A model generated the notes under the pieces. The model was given only the letters and a program-made list of their open reading frames with translations, made no database searches and was not told where the DNA came from. The translations under genes were made by a program, and so were the position numbers. From Acidocella aminolytica 101 = DSM 11237 (GTDB lineage Bacteria; Pseudomonadota; Alphaproteobacteria; Acetobacterales; Acetobacteraceae), in the NCBI RefSeq assembly GCF_900129125.1, contig NZ_FQVJ01000015.1, positions 20,960 to 84,959 of the forward strand: DNA of 64,000 nucleotides. The letters run 5' to 3'. Of this stretch, positions 53,685-62,296 are shown one piece after another. Position 1 is the stretch's first letter. The number at the start of each line of letters is the position of its first letter.

Positions 53685-53721
53685 AGGGGGTGCCTTTATG
53701 CAAGGCTCCCCCTGAATTTTT
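53685..53721 (+). terminator. Rho-independent terminator after ychF
   Basis: AGGGGG-T-GCCTT pairs with AAGGC-T-CCCCCT (one T:T mismatch, 5-base loop TATGC), followed by GAATTTTTG. It lies 30 bases after the ychF stop and probably ends the rplY-pth-ychF transcript. Confidence 0.8.
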
Positions 53722-53740
53722 GTTCCGTTAGTGTACTTTT

Positions 53741-53781
53741 AAAAGAAAAACCGCGCCGGAGGGTGGAAATCTCCGGCGCGG
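53741..53781 (-). terminator. Rho-independent terminator of the cydAB operon
   Basis: CCGCGCCGGAG (53751-53761) and CTCCGGCGCGG (53771-53781) form a perfect 11-bp stem with a 9-base loop. On the minus strand it is followed by TTTTTCTTTT. It sits just downstream of the last small gene of the cyd operon, whose stop is at 53810, and defines the operon's end. Confidence 0.92.
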
Positions 53782-53809
53782 CTTGCAACCCGTTAGGTTC
53801 CGTGAGGGT

Positions 53810-53908
53810 TTAGGGGAACTTCTTCCGGGTATATAAGTAGGCTATGTAGCAGAGTCCCAGATAAACAAAAGGGATAAAGATAATAATGCTTTCAAGATCG
53901 TGAGGCAT
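53810..53908 (-). CDS. 32-aa membrane microprotein, last gene of the cydAB operon
   Basis: This short frame starts at 53908 with MPHDLESIIIFIPF, has one hydrophobic helix (about residues 8-26) and ends in YTRKKFP, giving a single-pass membrane peptide with a basic cytoplasmic tail. Its ATG overlaps the stop of cydX as ATGA, and the strong ribosome-binding site AAGGAGAG stands a few bases before it, so translation is very likely. The operon terminator follows. It does not resemble CydX (which lies directly upstream) or any bd subunit I can place with confidence; CydH/YnhF-like small subunits are possible analogues. It may be an additional oxidase subunit or assembly factor. Confidence 0.7.
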   Translation of the reverse strand: MPHDLESIIIFIPFVYLGLCYIAYLYTRKKFP

Positions 53909-54099
53909 CAGATCTCTCCTTTTCCTTTTTCATGCTGGCTGTCGAACAGCACAGCCCCGCAGCCGGCGATCAGCACGATCATGACCGTGCCCACCATCCA
54001 GGCGAAGTACCAGGGGCCGTAATCCCCGGCGACAACGGCCAGCACCAGCGCCAGGACGAGCACCATGCCAAGGCCGACAAAGGTGAAAAGCTTACCCAT
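53908..54099 (-). CDS. cydX: CydX-like cytochrome bd small subunit, N-terminally extended
   Basis: A 63-residue protein. Residues 30-38 (WYFAWMVGT) match the start of E. coli CydX (WYFAWILGT), the 37-residue subunit that stabilises heme in cytochrome bd-I, and an acidic tail follows as in CydX. Unlike CydX, it has an extra N-terminal hydrophobic helix (about 5-25), so a two-helix topology is predicted. It is encoded 11 bases after cydB. No internal start codon precedes the WYFAW motif, so the extension seems genuine. Confidence 0.82.
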   Translation of the reverse strand: MGKLFTFVGLGMVLVLALVLAVVAGDYGPWYFAWMVGTVMIVLIAGCGAVLFDSQHEKGKGEI

Positions 54100-54110
54100 T
54101 GCGTTGCTCC

Positions 54111-55250
54111 TTAATAGCTATGCTCGTCATGGGCCACGTGTTCGGCCTTCACCTTGCCGCGCATCACATAGAAACACCAGGAGGTGTAGCAGATGATGAT
54201 GGGGGTAAAGACCAGGGCGAAGAACAGCATCCAGCCGAGATTATATTCGCTGCCGGAGGCGTTCCACACCGTCAGGCTCTGGCTCGGGTTGGTGGTGGAG
54301 GGCATCAGGAAGGGGAACATGCTCGCCCCTGTCGTGAAGATCGCGCCGATCCAGCCGATGGCGCCCAGCCACCAAGCGATGACGGGCTTGCGGGCCAAGT
54401 TTAGCAGCGCTGCGCCAAACATGCCAACCAGACCCAGTAGGGGCAGCACCCACAGGATGGGATAAGCGGCATAGTTGTGTAGCCAAGCGCCGGTCATTTG
54501 CACCACGGCGGGGCCTTCCAGCGGGGTGGCGGGCGCGCCGGGGGTGACGGGCGTGGTGAAGGCATAGCCGTTGAGATGGGCGATCCAGAACCCGCCAGCG
54601 ATGAACAGCAGGCCGCCAACGAGGCCGCCGCCGATGGCCGCCTTGCGGGCCCGGCTGAAGATCGGCTCTTCACCGCGCAGCATCAGCATGGTCCCACCCT
54701 GCTGGACGGAGAGCGCCAGGGACATCACGCCGCACATCAGCGCGAAGGGGTTGAGCAGATACCAGATGAAGGATTCATCCTGGTAATATTGCCCGTCCCA
54801 GCCGTAATGGAAGCCGACACCCTGCATCACGTTGCCGAAGGCGGCGCCATACACGATCATCGGGACGGCACCGGAGATCAGGAAAGCCCAATCCCATACG
54901 CCGCGCCATTTGCCGGCATTGACCTTGGAGCGGTACTCGAATGCCACGGGGCGCATGATCATGCTGAACAGCAGCAGGATCATGACCACATAGAACACCG
55001 AGAACGACGTGGCATACAGGGTGGGGAAGGCGGCGAAGATGGCGCCGCCGCCCAGGATGAACCACACTTGGTTGCCATCCCAATGCGGGCCGATGATGTT
55101 CAACGCCGTGCGGCGTTCAAGATCGGTCTTGCCGACAAATCGCAGCAAGGTGCCCACACCCATATCCATGCCGACCATGACGGCGAGGCCGGAGAGAAGA
55201 ACCCCCAGCAGCAGCGCCCAGACGACTTTCAGAACAACATAAAGTTCCAT
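54111..55250 (-). CDS. cydB: Cytochrome bd ubiquinol oxidase subunit II
   Basis: CydB (379 aa) is the second large subunit of cytochrome bd oxidase, with about eight to nine membrane helices. N-terminal VLKVVWALLLGVLLSGLAVMVGMDMGVGTLLRFVG and the central RRTALNIIGPHWDGNQVWFILGGGAIFAAFP are diagnostic. AGGAGC precedes the start. It lies 16 bases after cydA, with cydX 11 bases downstream. Confidence 0.96.
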   Translation of the reverse strand: MELYVVLKVVWALLLGVLLSGLAVMVGMDMGVGTLLRFVGKTDLERRTALNIIGPHWDGNQVWFILGGGAIFAAFPTLYATSFSVFYVVMILLLFSMIMRPVAFEYRSKVNAGKWRGVWDWAFLISGAVPMIVYGAAFGNVMQGVGFHYGWDGQYYQDESFIWYLLNPFALMCGVMSLALSVQQGGTMLMLRGEEPIFSRARKAAIGGGLVGGLLFIAGGFWIAHLNGYAFTTPVTPGAPATPLEGPAVVQMTGAWLHNYAAYPILWVLPLLGLVGMFGAALLNLARKPVIAWWLGAIGWIGAIFTTGASMFPFLMPSTTNPSQSLTVWNASGSEYNLGWMLFFALVFTPIIICYTSWCFYVMRGKVKAEHVAHDEHSY

Positions 55251-55266
55251 ATCACATCGCTCCTAA

Positions 55267-56880
55267 TTATTCGGCCGGGGCGGCGAACATCGGCGCCGTG
55301 GCAGCGGCCTCGGGCGCTTCCTTGTGGTGCGGTTGCGGACCCAGGCGGGCGAACTTGAACATCAGATACAGCTCGGCGGCGATGAAGGCGCTGTAGAGCA
55401 GTGCGAAGCCGATGAGCGAGAACACCATGTACCCGAGGCCATGGCTGGACGCCGCCTGGAAGGTCGGCAGATAGCCGAACACGGACCAGGGTTGACGGCC
55501 GGCCTCGGCGGTGATCCAGCCGAACTCGCACGCCAAAATCGGCAGCGGGATGGACCACATGCTCAGCTTCAGCAGCCAACGGTTCCGCTCAAGCTGGTTC
55601 TTCAGGCTGAAATAGGCAGCGAAGGCGAAGAGCGCCACGAAGTAGAAGCCCAGGAACATCATGATGCGGAACGACCAGAAGGTGACGAACACGTTGGGGA
55701 TGGTGTCCTTCTCCGCTTTGGCGATCACTTCACTCTGGTTGGCCGGGGTGATCAGATTCAGGTCCTGGTCGGGCGCGTAACGCTGCGCCAGGAAGCCATA
55801 GCCCATATCCTTCTCATTCGCCTTGAAGGTAGAGAGGGCGCTGGCGTCATGGTCTTGACCATAAGCCTTCAGCGCGGTCAGCGCCGTAATGCCTTTCTCA
55901 ATCCGCGGACCGGCTTCTTTTTCAAGCGTGATCAGGCCGGGGATGTTGGTGTTGAAGGAGTGCGCAACAAGCGGGCCCAGCACATAGGGAATGCCGATTT
56001 CAGCGCGGTTGCTCTGGGTGGCCTGATCCGGCAGGGCAAAGAGCAGCCAGGGGGCTGACGCAGCGGAACCACCCGCGGCGCTATCCTGCCACAGCCCTTC
56101 GATGGCCGCGATCTTGGTGGGCTGCACCAGATAATCCAGCCGCCCCAGCGCGTCGCCCAGCGTGACCACCGCCAGAGAGGAGATGACACCGAACAAAGCC
56201 GCCATACGGAAGGACCGCGCGGCGAATTCACGATGTTGCTTGCGCAGGATGTAGAACGCGGAAATACCCATCACGAACAGAGCACCGGTGACAAACCCCG
56301 CGATGGAGGTGTGCACGAACTTTGCCTGCGCATCCTGACTGAACACCAGTTTCAGGAAGGAGTTGAACTCCATGCGCATCGTGTCGGGGTTGAAGGATGC
56401 ACCCTGCGGGTTCTGCATGAAACCGTTGGCGATCAGAATCCATAGAGCCGAGAGATTGGACCCCAGGGCGGTCAGATATGTCACCGCCAGATGGCCCGGC
56501 TTGGAGAGACGATCCCAGCCGAAGAACATCAGACCGATGAAGGTGGACTCCATGAAGAAGGCCATCAGCCCTTCAATGGCCAACGGGGTGCCGAACACGT
56601 CGCCCACGAAATGCGAGTACATGGACCAGTTGGTACCGAACTCGAACTCCATGGTGAGGCCCGTGGCCACGCCAATGGCGAAGTTGATTGCAAAGAGTTT
56701 GCCCCAGAACTGGGTCATGTCTTTGTAAATTTGCTTGCCGGTGATGACGTAAACCGTCTCCATCGCCGCCAGCAGAAAGGTCATGCCGAGTGTCAACGGC
56801 ACGAACAGGAAGTGGTAGAGGGCCGTCAACGCGAATTGTAAACGCGACAGGTCGACGACGCTCGGATCGATTAACGGCAT
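55267..56880 (-). CDS. cydA: Cytochrome bd ubiquinol oxidase subunit I, long Q-loop type
   Basis: CydA (537 aa) binds the b558, b595 and d hemes and oxidises ubiquinol with O2 reduction. The N-terminus LSRLQFALTALYHFLFVPLTLG contains the heme-ligand histidine (H23), and the later GRQPWSVFGYLPT is the conserved quinol-site region. The long Q-loop (KIAAIEGLWQDSAAGG ... DMGYGFLAQRYAPD, about 255-365) matches the E. coli CydAB (L-type) class rather than the short-loop CIO type, in agreement with a CydX homologue downstream. An exact FNR-type box lies 77-90 bases upstream. Confidence 0.96.
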   Translation of the reverse strand: MPLIDPSVVDLSRLQFALTALYHFLFVPLTLGMTFLLAAMETVYVITGKQIYKDMTQFWGKLFAINFAIGVATGLTMEFEFGTNWSMYSHFVGDVFGTPLAIEGLMAFFMESTFIGLMFFGWDRLSKPGHLAVTYLTALGSNLSALWILIANGFMQNPQGASFNPDTMRMEFNSFLKLVFSQDAQAKFVHTSIAGFVTGALFVMGISAFYILRKQHREFAARSFRMAALFGVISSLAVVTLGDALGRLDYLVQPTKIAAIEGLWQDSAAGGSAASAPWLLFALPDQATQSNRAEIGIPYVLGPLVAHSFNTNIPGLITLEKEAGPRIEKGITALTALKAYGQDHDASALSTFKANEKDMGYGFLAQRYAPDQDLNLITPANQSEVIAKAEKDTIPNVFVTFWSFRIMMFLGFYFVALFAFAAYFSLKNQLERNRWLLKLSMWSIPLPILACEFGWITAEAGRQPWSVFGYLPTFQAASSHGLGYMVFSLIGFALLYSAFIAAELYLMFKFARLGPQPHHKEAPEAAATAPMFAAPAE

Positions 56881-56956
56881 GACCGCTCTCTCCAGATTTG
56901 TGGAAACCTCTATTACCTAAGCACTCTGCCTATAGGTGCTAATGGTTGGCATTGGC

Positions 56957-56970
56957 TTGATCTTTATCAA
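56957..56970 (-). promoter_or_regulatory. FNR/ANR-type operator upstream of cydA
   Basis: TTGATCTTTATCAA is an exact match to the FNR consensus TTGAT-N4-ATCAA, in the 200-base gap between cydC and cydA. It stands 77 to 90 bases before the cydA start. The site is palindromic, so it serves the minus-strand cydAB promoter. Regulation by an FNR/ANR-type oxygen sensor is inferred. Confidence 0.85.
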
Positions 56971-57080
56971 ATTTCGCCGCCACCCCTTGGGTAAAGCTTA
57001 AGTATCGGCGGATATCTGGGCGGTTGTTTGTGCATGGCGGCAAAGGGCACCATGCGCGAGCGTATCAAAAAGGAGCAGGT

Positions 57081-58760
57081 TTACGCGGCTTTAAAGGCTT
57101 GGCCGTCGCGTAATGTGTAAACCTCGTCCATCAGCTTCAGCCCGGCGGGGCGGTGGGTGATGTAGAACACCGTCCGGCCTTTCAGGATAGGGGCGAGGTC
57201 GGCCAGGAAGGCGCGTTCGGTCTCTGTGTCCAGCCCTTCAGTCGGCTCGTCCAGAATCAGCCAGGGGGCGGGTTTGAGCACCGCGCGAGCCAAGGCGATG
57301 CGCCGCGCCTGCCCGCCGGAGAGCCGCGACCCGGCTTCGCCCACCAAGCAGTCCAGCCCGCGCGGCAGAGACCGGACGAAGTCTGAGAGCTGCGCAACAT
57401 CCAGCGCGTGCCAGAGGGCTGCCTCGTCCGCCGCGCCGTTGGCGAGCAGCAGATTGTCCCGGATGGTGGTGTGAAACAGATAGCTGCGCTGGGAGATCAC
57501 GGTGATGTGTCGGGCCATGTCCGCGCTGCCAAAGGCGCGCAGATCCTGTCCGCCAAAGCGCGCGACGCCGCCCTGGAATTCATGAAACCGCAAAAGCAGG
57601 TTGATGAGCGTGGATTTGCCCGCCCCGGTGGCGCCGACAATGCCGATATGCTGGCCTTCCGGCACGGTGAGGCAGAGCCCGTTCAGCACGGCGGGGGAGT
57701 CCGGCGCGTAGCGCAGCGTGATGTTGTCCAGGCTTAGCCCGTACCCTGCCGGCTTTGGGGCGGCGGCTTCCTGGGGGGCGATGGGCGGCGGCTGATCGGC
57801 CAGGGCAAAGATGCGCCGCGCGGCCTCTTTGATTTGCCCAAGATATTGCAGGGCGCCGGGCAAGGGGGCCGTGGCCTCAAACGCTGCCATGGCGCCTAGC
57901 ACCAGCATGGGCACCTGGGCGGCGCCGATCCCGCCCGCCTCAAACCGCCTGGCCCCGAACACTAGCACCGCCAGCAGTGTGGCATTGGCGGCAAGGCCGG
58001 AAAGCGCCAAGCCCAGCCCAGCCACGCGGCCCATTTGCGCCTGGGCGGTGGCCAGCTCCTCATTCAGCACCGCCGCGCGGGCCTGCATGGCGGGGGCGGC
58101 GCCGAACACCAGCAGCTCGCCCATGCCTTGCAGGGCTTCGACATATTCTGTGCGCAGGGCGGCGGTGAGCCGGGTGATCTCCACCCCCGGTTTGGCGCCC
58201 AACCGGTTGGTGAGCACCGGGGCCAGCATGCCGTTGAGGGCCAGCCCCAGAATCAGCGCCAGGGCCGCGGGCCAGGAGAAGAACGCAAAGAACGCCGCCA
58301 TAAGCAGCCCGGCGGCGATTGCGGTGAGCACCGGCACGAAGACGCGTAGGTAGAACAGATTCAGCGTATCGATATCCGCGACGATGCGGTTCAGCAGGTC
58401 CGCCGCGCGTTGGGTCTGCAAGGCGGCGGGGGCCAGCGGTTCCAGCCGTGTGTAGAACCAGACCCGCAGGTCCGCCAGCAGCCGGAATGTGGCCTCATGC
58501 GTGACCAGCCGCTCCGTATAACGCGACAGCACCCGCAGCGTGGCGAAAAACCGAACCATGGCCGAGGGGGTGAAGAAGTTAAAGGTATTTTGCGCCGCGA
58601 TTCCCGCCAGTCCGGTGAGTGCCGTGGCGGCCAGAAACCAGCCGGAGAGCGCAAGCAGCCCGAAATTGGCCAGCAACGTGACGGTGGCCATCCCCAACCC
58701 GGCGAGCATCCAGCCGCGCCGAGGGGAGAGCAGGCGGACAAGACGCCAGATGTCAGACAT
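57081..58760 (-). CDS. cydC: Heterodimeric ABC exporter subunit CydC
   Basis: CydC (559 aa) pairs with CydD as an ABC exporter of glutathione/cysteine (heme transport has also been proposed) and is needed for cytochrome bd assembly. N-terminal six-helix domain with GWMLAGLGMATVTLLANFGLLALSGWFLA, then the ATPase: Walker A GATGAGKST, signature LSGGQARRIALARA and Walker B WLILDEPTEGLD. It overlaps cydD by 8 bases. It lies upstream of cydAB in the same direction. Confidence 0.94.
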   Translation of the reverse strand: MSDIWRLVRLLSPRRGWMLAGLGMATVTLLANFGLLALSGWFLAATALTGLAGIAAQNTFNFFTPSAMVRFFATLRVLSRYTERLVTHEATFRLLADLRVWFYTRLEPLAPAALQTQRAADLLNRIVADIDTLNLFYLRVFVPVLTAIAAGLLMAAFFAFFSWPAALALILGLALNGMLAPVLTNRLGAKPGVEITRLTAALRTEYVEALQGMGELLVFGAAPAMQARAAVLNEELATAQAQMGRVAGLGLALSGLAANATLLAVLVFGARRFEAGGIGAAQVPMLVLGAMAAFEATAPLPGALQYLGQIKEAARRIFALADQPPPIAPQEAAAPKPAGYGLSLDNITLRYAPDSPAVLNGLCLTVPEGQHIGIVGATGAGKSTLINLLLRFHEFQGGVARFGGQDLRAFGSADMARHITVISQRSYLFHTTIRDNLLLANGAADEAALWHALDVAQLSDFVRSLPRGLDCLVGEAGSRLSGGQARRIALARAVLKPAPWLILDEPTEGLDTETERAFLADLAPILKGRTVFYITHRPAGLKLMDEVYTLRDGQAFKAA

Positions 58761-60477
58761 AAGCTGCCTCCCGCTGAGTGGTGACCATGGTGCGATAGGG
58801 GCCAGGTTCGGACATTAGGTGCTCATGCGTGCCGGACTGCACCAGCCGGCCCTCTTCCATCACCAGAATCTGGTCCGCGCGCTCCGCCACCGCGAGGCGA
58901 TGGGCGATGATGATGGCGGTGCAGCCGGTTTTCATCATCGCCATGGCGTCGAGAATGGCGGCTTCTGTGGTGGCGTCTAGGCTGGCGGTGGCTTCGTCCA
59001 GGATCAGCAATTTGGCCTCACGCAGATAGGCGCGGGCGAGGGCGAGGCGTTGGATCTCCCCGCCGGACAGGTTAGCGCCGCCTTCCCCCACTTGCGCGCC
59101 GAATTTGCCGGGCATGGATTTGATGAAGTTATAAGCGTGCGCCCGCGCGGCGGCGCCGCGCAGGGCGGCATAGTCGGCTTGTGGCTGGCCTAGCGCCAGA
59201 TTGTCGCCAATGCTGCCATGGAACAAGCGCGGCATTTGTGGCACCCAGGCCAGCGCACGCCACCAGCTTTCCGGTGCGACATCCGCGAGGTTCTGCCCGT
59301 TCACCAGAATGCGCCCGACGGTAGGGTGCAGAAAGCCCAGCAGCAGGCGGGAGAGTGTGGTTTTACCTGCCCCGCTGGTGCCGACAATGACGGTGGTTTT
59401 GCCTGCCGGGAAATGCGCGCTGAAATTTTCGATCACATTATGCCCGGCGTAGGAAAAACTGAGATTCTCGCAAAGAAGGTCGAACTGCTCCGCGGGCGCC
59501 AGCGGGGAGGTGCCGTGCTGGGGAACGGGCGCGTCTAGGATTTCAAAAATTTGCTTAGCGCTTGCAATGGCGCTCATGCGGGCGTGATAATGTACAGAAA
59601 GCCCGCGCAGTGGCACAAAGAATTCCGGCGCCAGCAGCAGCACCAGAAACGCCGGATAAAAATTGAAATGCCCGTGAATCAGCCGTGCGCCGAACATCAC
59701 CGCCACCAGCGCAATGGCCAGTGAGGCAAAGAATTCCAGCACCGCGCTGGTGAGGAAGGCGATACGCAGCCCCTCCATGGTGGTGCGCCGGTAATCATCG
59801 GAGATGCGGGCGATGATGGCGATTTCATCCCGCGCTCGGCCAAACAGCTTCAGCGTAGTGAGACCTTGCAGCACATCCAGAAAATGCGTGCCGAGCTGGA
59901 GCAGTTTTTCCCATTGGCGCTGATTGATCGCCTCCGCCCGGTAGCCGACAAACACCATGAACAACGGAATCAAAGGCCCGGCGACGAGCAGGACGAGCCC
60001 GCTGATCCAGTCCAGCGGAAAAACCAGCGCCAAAATGGCCAGTGGCACCGCTACGCAGAGATACATTTGCGGCAGGTAGCGGGCGAAATAAGGGTCCAGT
60101 GTTTCCACACCGTCCAGCATGGTGGTGGCGGCTTCGGCGCTGGCGGCCTCCCCGGCTGGGCCACGGGCGAAAAGCTTTTCCAGCATCGCGGCGCGCAGCC
60201 CGGTTTTAATGGCCAGGCAGGCGCGGCTGGCCAGCACCTCCGCGCCGTAGGTCAGCAGGGCGCGGACCAGAAACAGCCCAGCCAGCCCGGCAACCCAAGG
60301 CATAAGTGGTTGCAAGTTGATGTGGTGGAAGGAGATGGTGGTCACCAGCTTCGCCAGCAGCACTGACTGGCCAATAACCACCCAGGCGGAGATAAGCCCC
60401 AATGCGATGCTGCCATAAAGCGCACCTCTGGCGCGCCGTCCTTCGCGCATCAAACGCGGGTCAATCCGTTCACTCAT
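58753..60477 (-). CDS. cydD: Heterodimeric ABC exporter subunit CydD
   Basis: CydD (574 aa) is the partner of CydC. The start at 60477 (MSERIDPRLMREGRRARG) is chosen because the family starts there; the frame extends upstream to 60720 with no support. It contains a six-helix transmembrane domain and the ATPase: Walker A GTSGAGKTT, signature LSGGEIQRLALARA, Walker B LLILDEATASLD. The TM domain's LVLLVAGPLIPLFMVFVGYRAEA is typical. It follows the puuE gene by 61 bases on the same strand. Confidence 0.94.
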   Translation of the reverse strand: MSERIDPRLMREGRRARGALYGSIALGLISAWVVIGQSVLLAKLVTTISFHHINLQPLMPWVAGLAGLFLVRALLTYGAEVLASRACLAIKTGLRAAMLEKLFARGPAGEAASAEAATTMLDGVETLDPYFARYLPQMYLCVAVPLAILALVFPLDWISGLVLLVAGPLIPLFMVFVGYRAEAINQRQWEKLLQLGTHFLDVLQGLTTLKLFGRARDEIAIIARISDDYRRTTMEGLRIAFLTSAVLEFFASLAIALVAVMFGARLIHGHFNFYPAFLVLLLAPEFFVPLRGLSVHYHARMSAIASAKQIFEILDAPVPQHGTSPLAPAEQFDLLCENLSFSYAGHNVIENFSAHFPAGKTTVIVGTSGAGKTTLSRLLLGFLHPTVGRILVNGQNLADVAPESWWRALAWVPQMPRLFHGSIGDNLALGQPQADYAALRGAAARAHAYNFIKSMPGKFGAQVGEGGANLSGGEIQRLALARAYLREAKLLILDEATASLDATTEAAILDAMAMMKTGCTAIIIAHRLAVAERADQILVMEEGRLVQSGTHEHLMSEPGPYRTMVTTQREAAYV

Positions 60478-60538
60478 GGGGGCAGCTAACCCGTGCGGCG
60501 GGGGGCTGCCAAGATTTATGTCAAATCGGAAAGGTAAA

Positions 60539-61480
60539 TTATGCTTCCGGCGGGGGAACCTGCTGCATCCAGGTGCGGGCGATGTCGATACGTTTGGCGA
60601 CCCACACATCCGGCAGGCCCGCGACGTAATCCAGGATTGTGCGTAACGCGCCGATGCGCGCCGGGCGACCGATGATGCGGCAATGCAGGCCGATGGAGAG
60701 CATTTTGGGGCAGGTTTCACCTTCCCGCCGCAAGGCGTCGATGGCGTCTTTTACATAGGAGACAAAATGCGCGCCGGTATTAAAGCCTTGCACGGCGGCA
60801 AAGCGCATGTCGTTGGTGTCGAGCGTGTAGGGTAAAATGAGCTGCGGTTTGCCCCAGGTGGTGTCGTAATAAGGCAGGTCGTCGGCGTAGGAATCAGCAT
60901 CGTACACAAACCCGCCTTCCTCCACCACCAGCCGGGCGGTGTTGGGGCTGGTGCGGCCGGTGTACCAGCCGAGCGGGCGATGGCCGGTTAGGGAGGTGAT
61001 GATCTCGATGGCGCGCTGCATGTGCTCGCGTTCCACCTCCTCCGGCACATATTGGTAATTGATCCAGCGATAGCCGTGGCTGGCAATCTCCCAGCCGGAT
61101 TTCAGCATTGCCTCCACACCCGCCGGATTGCGCTGCATGGCCATGGCCACGCCATAGACGGTGAGCGGCAGGCCGTGCTCCTCAAACAACTTACGGACCC
61201 GCCAGAACCCGGCGCGGCTGCCGTAATCGTACAGGCTTTCCATGCTGTGATGGCGCATACCGCTAACTTGCGGGGCGTTGACGATTTCAGAGAGGAAAGT
61301 CTCCGCTCCTTCATCGCCATGCAGGACGGAGTTTTCTGCGCCTTCCTCGTAATTCAGCACGAAGCTGAGCGCGAGCCGGGCGCCGCCGGGCCAGGAGACG
61401 TGTGGCGGATGCCCGGCATAGCCGGTGAGGTCACGCGGGAACGCGGGTGTGTTAGCCGCCTCGATAGGTGGAGTAGCCAT
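60539..61480 (-). CDS. puuE: PuuE-type allantoinase (polysaccharide-deacetylase family)
   Basis: A 313-residue protein of the PuuE group, metal-independent allantoinases of the polysaccharide-deacetylase fold that convert allantoin to allantoate. Motifs: ALSFVLNYEEGAE, NSVLHGDEGAETFLSE (about 45-70), GWEIASHGYRWINYQ and GRPARIGALRTILDYV in the C-terminal part. It starts inside the end of the upstream uraH gene (29-base overlap), so they are translationally coupled. Confidence 0.9.
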   Translation of the reverse strand: MATPPIEAANTPAFPRDLTGYAGHPPHVSWPGGARLALSFVLNYEEGAENSVLHGDEGAETFLSEIVNAPQVSGMRHHSMESLYDYGSRAGFWRVRKLFEEHGLPLTVYGVAMAMQRNPAGVEAMLKSGWEIASHGYRWINYQYVPEEVEREHMQRAIEIITSLTGHRPLGWYTGRTSPNTARLVVEEGGFVYDADSYADDLPYYDTTWGKPQLILPYTLDTNDMRFAAVQGFNTGAHFVSYVKDAIDALRREGETCPKMLSIGLHCRIIGRPARIGALRTILDYVAGLPDVWVAKRIDIARTWMQQVPPPEA

Positions 61481-61760
61481 AGGCGCTCAGGATTAAAGGG
61501 ACGTGGTAGTGACGCTCTGGTTCGTGAACCAGGATGCGGATGGGGATGATATCGTAAAATTCCGCCGCGCGGCGGTAGCTGGCGGCGTGGAAGCGCAGCT
61601 CATAGGCACCGGCTTCCAGATCCTCCAGCAAGGTGGCGCGGCCGGTTGCATCGAGCGTGACGGAATAGTTTTTATTGCCGGGGGCATGAACATCCACTTG
61701 CATGCCTTTGGCGCCGGTGCCGTTCACAATGTCCAGAACGTGGGTGGTGAGGCCTTTCAT
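61452..61760 (-). CDS. uraH: 5-Hydroxyisourate hydrolase (transthyretin-like)
   Basis: A 102-residue transthyretin-fold enzyme that opens 5-hydroxyisourate to OHCU in uric acid breakdown. N-terminal LTTHVLDIVNGTGAKGMQVDV with the active-site histidine H7, and the C-terminal HYHVPLILSAYGYSTYRGG, which is the transthyretin-like signature (YRG[SG]), are present. Lies between uraD and puuE on the minus strand; its start overlaps the uraD stop as ATGA. Confidence 0.93.
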   Translation of the reverse strand: MKGLTTHVLDIVNGTGAKGMQVDVHAPGNKNYSVTLDATGRATLLEDLEAGAYELRFHAASYRRAAEFYDIIPIRILVHEPERHYHVPLILSAYGYSTYRGG

Positions 61761-62224
61761 GGGTTTATGTCCTGTAAACGCAGCCAGGTAATGCTGCCGA
61801 TTTCGCGGAGGGCCTGAGCTTGTTCCATATCAGCGTCGTTGTCCAACCGTTTGGCGAATTGGTCCAATATCGCCGCCTTGCCCGGTTGCAGCCGTACGCA
61901 AACGATGAAGGGAAAGCCGAATTTTTCCCGGTAGGCGGTGTTCAGCGCGGTGAAGCGGGCGAATTCCTCCGGGGTGAGGGCGCGTAATCCGGCCCCTTGC
62001 TGTTCCGCCTGGGAGGCTTCAGTCAACGGCACCTCCCGGGCGCCGAGCTCTGGGTGGGCGCGAATCAGGGCAAGCTGCTCGGCGGGAGTGGCGTCTTCCA
62101 CGACCTGCATCAGAGCGGCGTGCAGCGCGGCTTTGTCGGCAAAGGGTGCGGCGGAGAAGGCACGCTCCACAACCCAGGGGGAATGTTCGAATAAGCTCAG
62201 AAAAGGGTCAGCTGCAGTAATCAA
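61757..62224 (-). CDS. uraD: 2-Oxo-4-hydroxy-4-carboxy-5-ureidoimidazoline (OHCU) decarboxylase
   Basis: UraD (155 aa) decarboxylates OHCU to (S)-allantoin. The catalytic histidine lies in LIRAHPELGAREV, and FARFTALNTAYREKFGFPFIVCVR is the conserved second motif; LFEHSPWVVERAF is at the N-terminus. First gene of the uraD-uraH-puuE operon, with which it forms the path from 5-hydroxyisourate to allantoate. No uricase gene is in the window. Confidence 0.93.
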   Translation of the reverse strand: MITAADPFLSLFEHSPWVVERAFSAAPFADKAALHAALMQVVEDATPAEQLALIRAHPELGAREVPLTEASQAEQQGAGLRALTPEEFARFTALNTAYREKFGFPFIVCVRLQPGKAAILDQFAKRLDNDADMEQAQALREIGSITWLRLQDINP

Positions 62225-62296
62225 GCCAAGCTCCGGGATATTGGCGAAAGCTGGTCACACTCGCATACTGGCGCTGATAGCACAGGGGCGCAACTG

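Noticed and set aside
60510..60523. FNR-like sequence upstream of cydD (TTGACATAAATCTT on the minus strand)
   Set aside because: Three mismatches to the consensus, including both outer bases of the second half-site; not strong enough to report.
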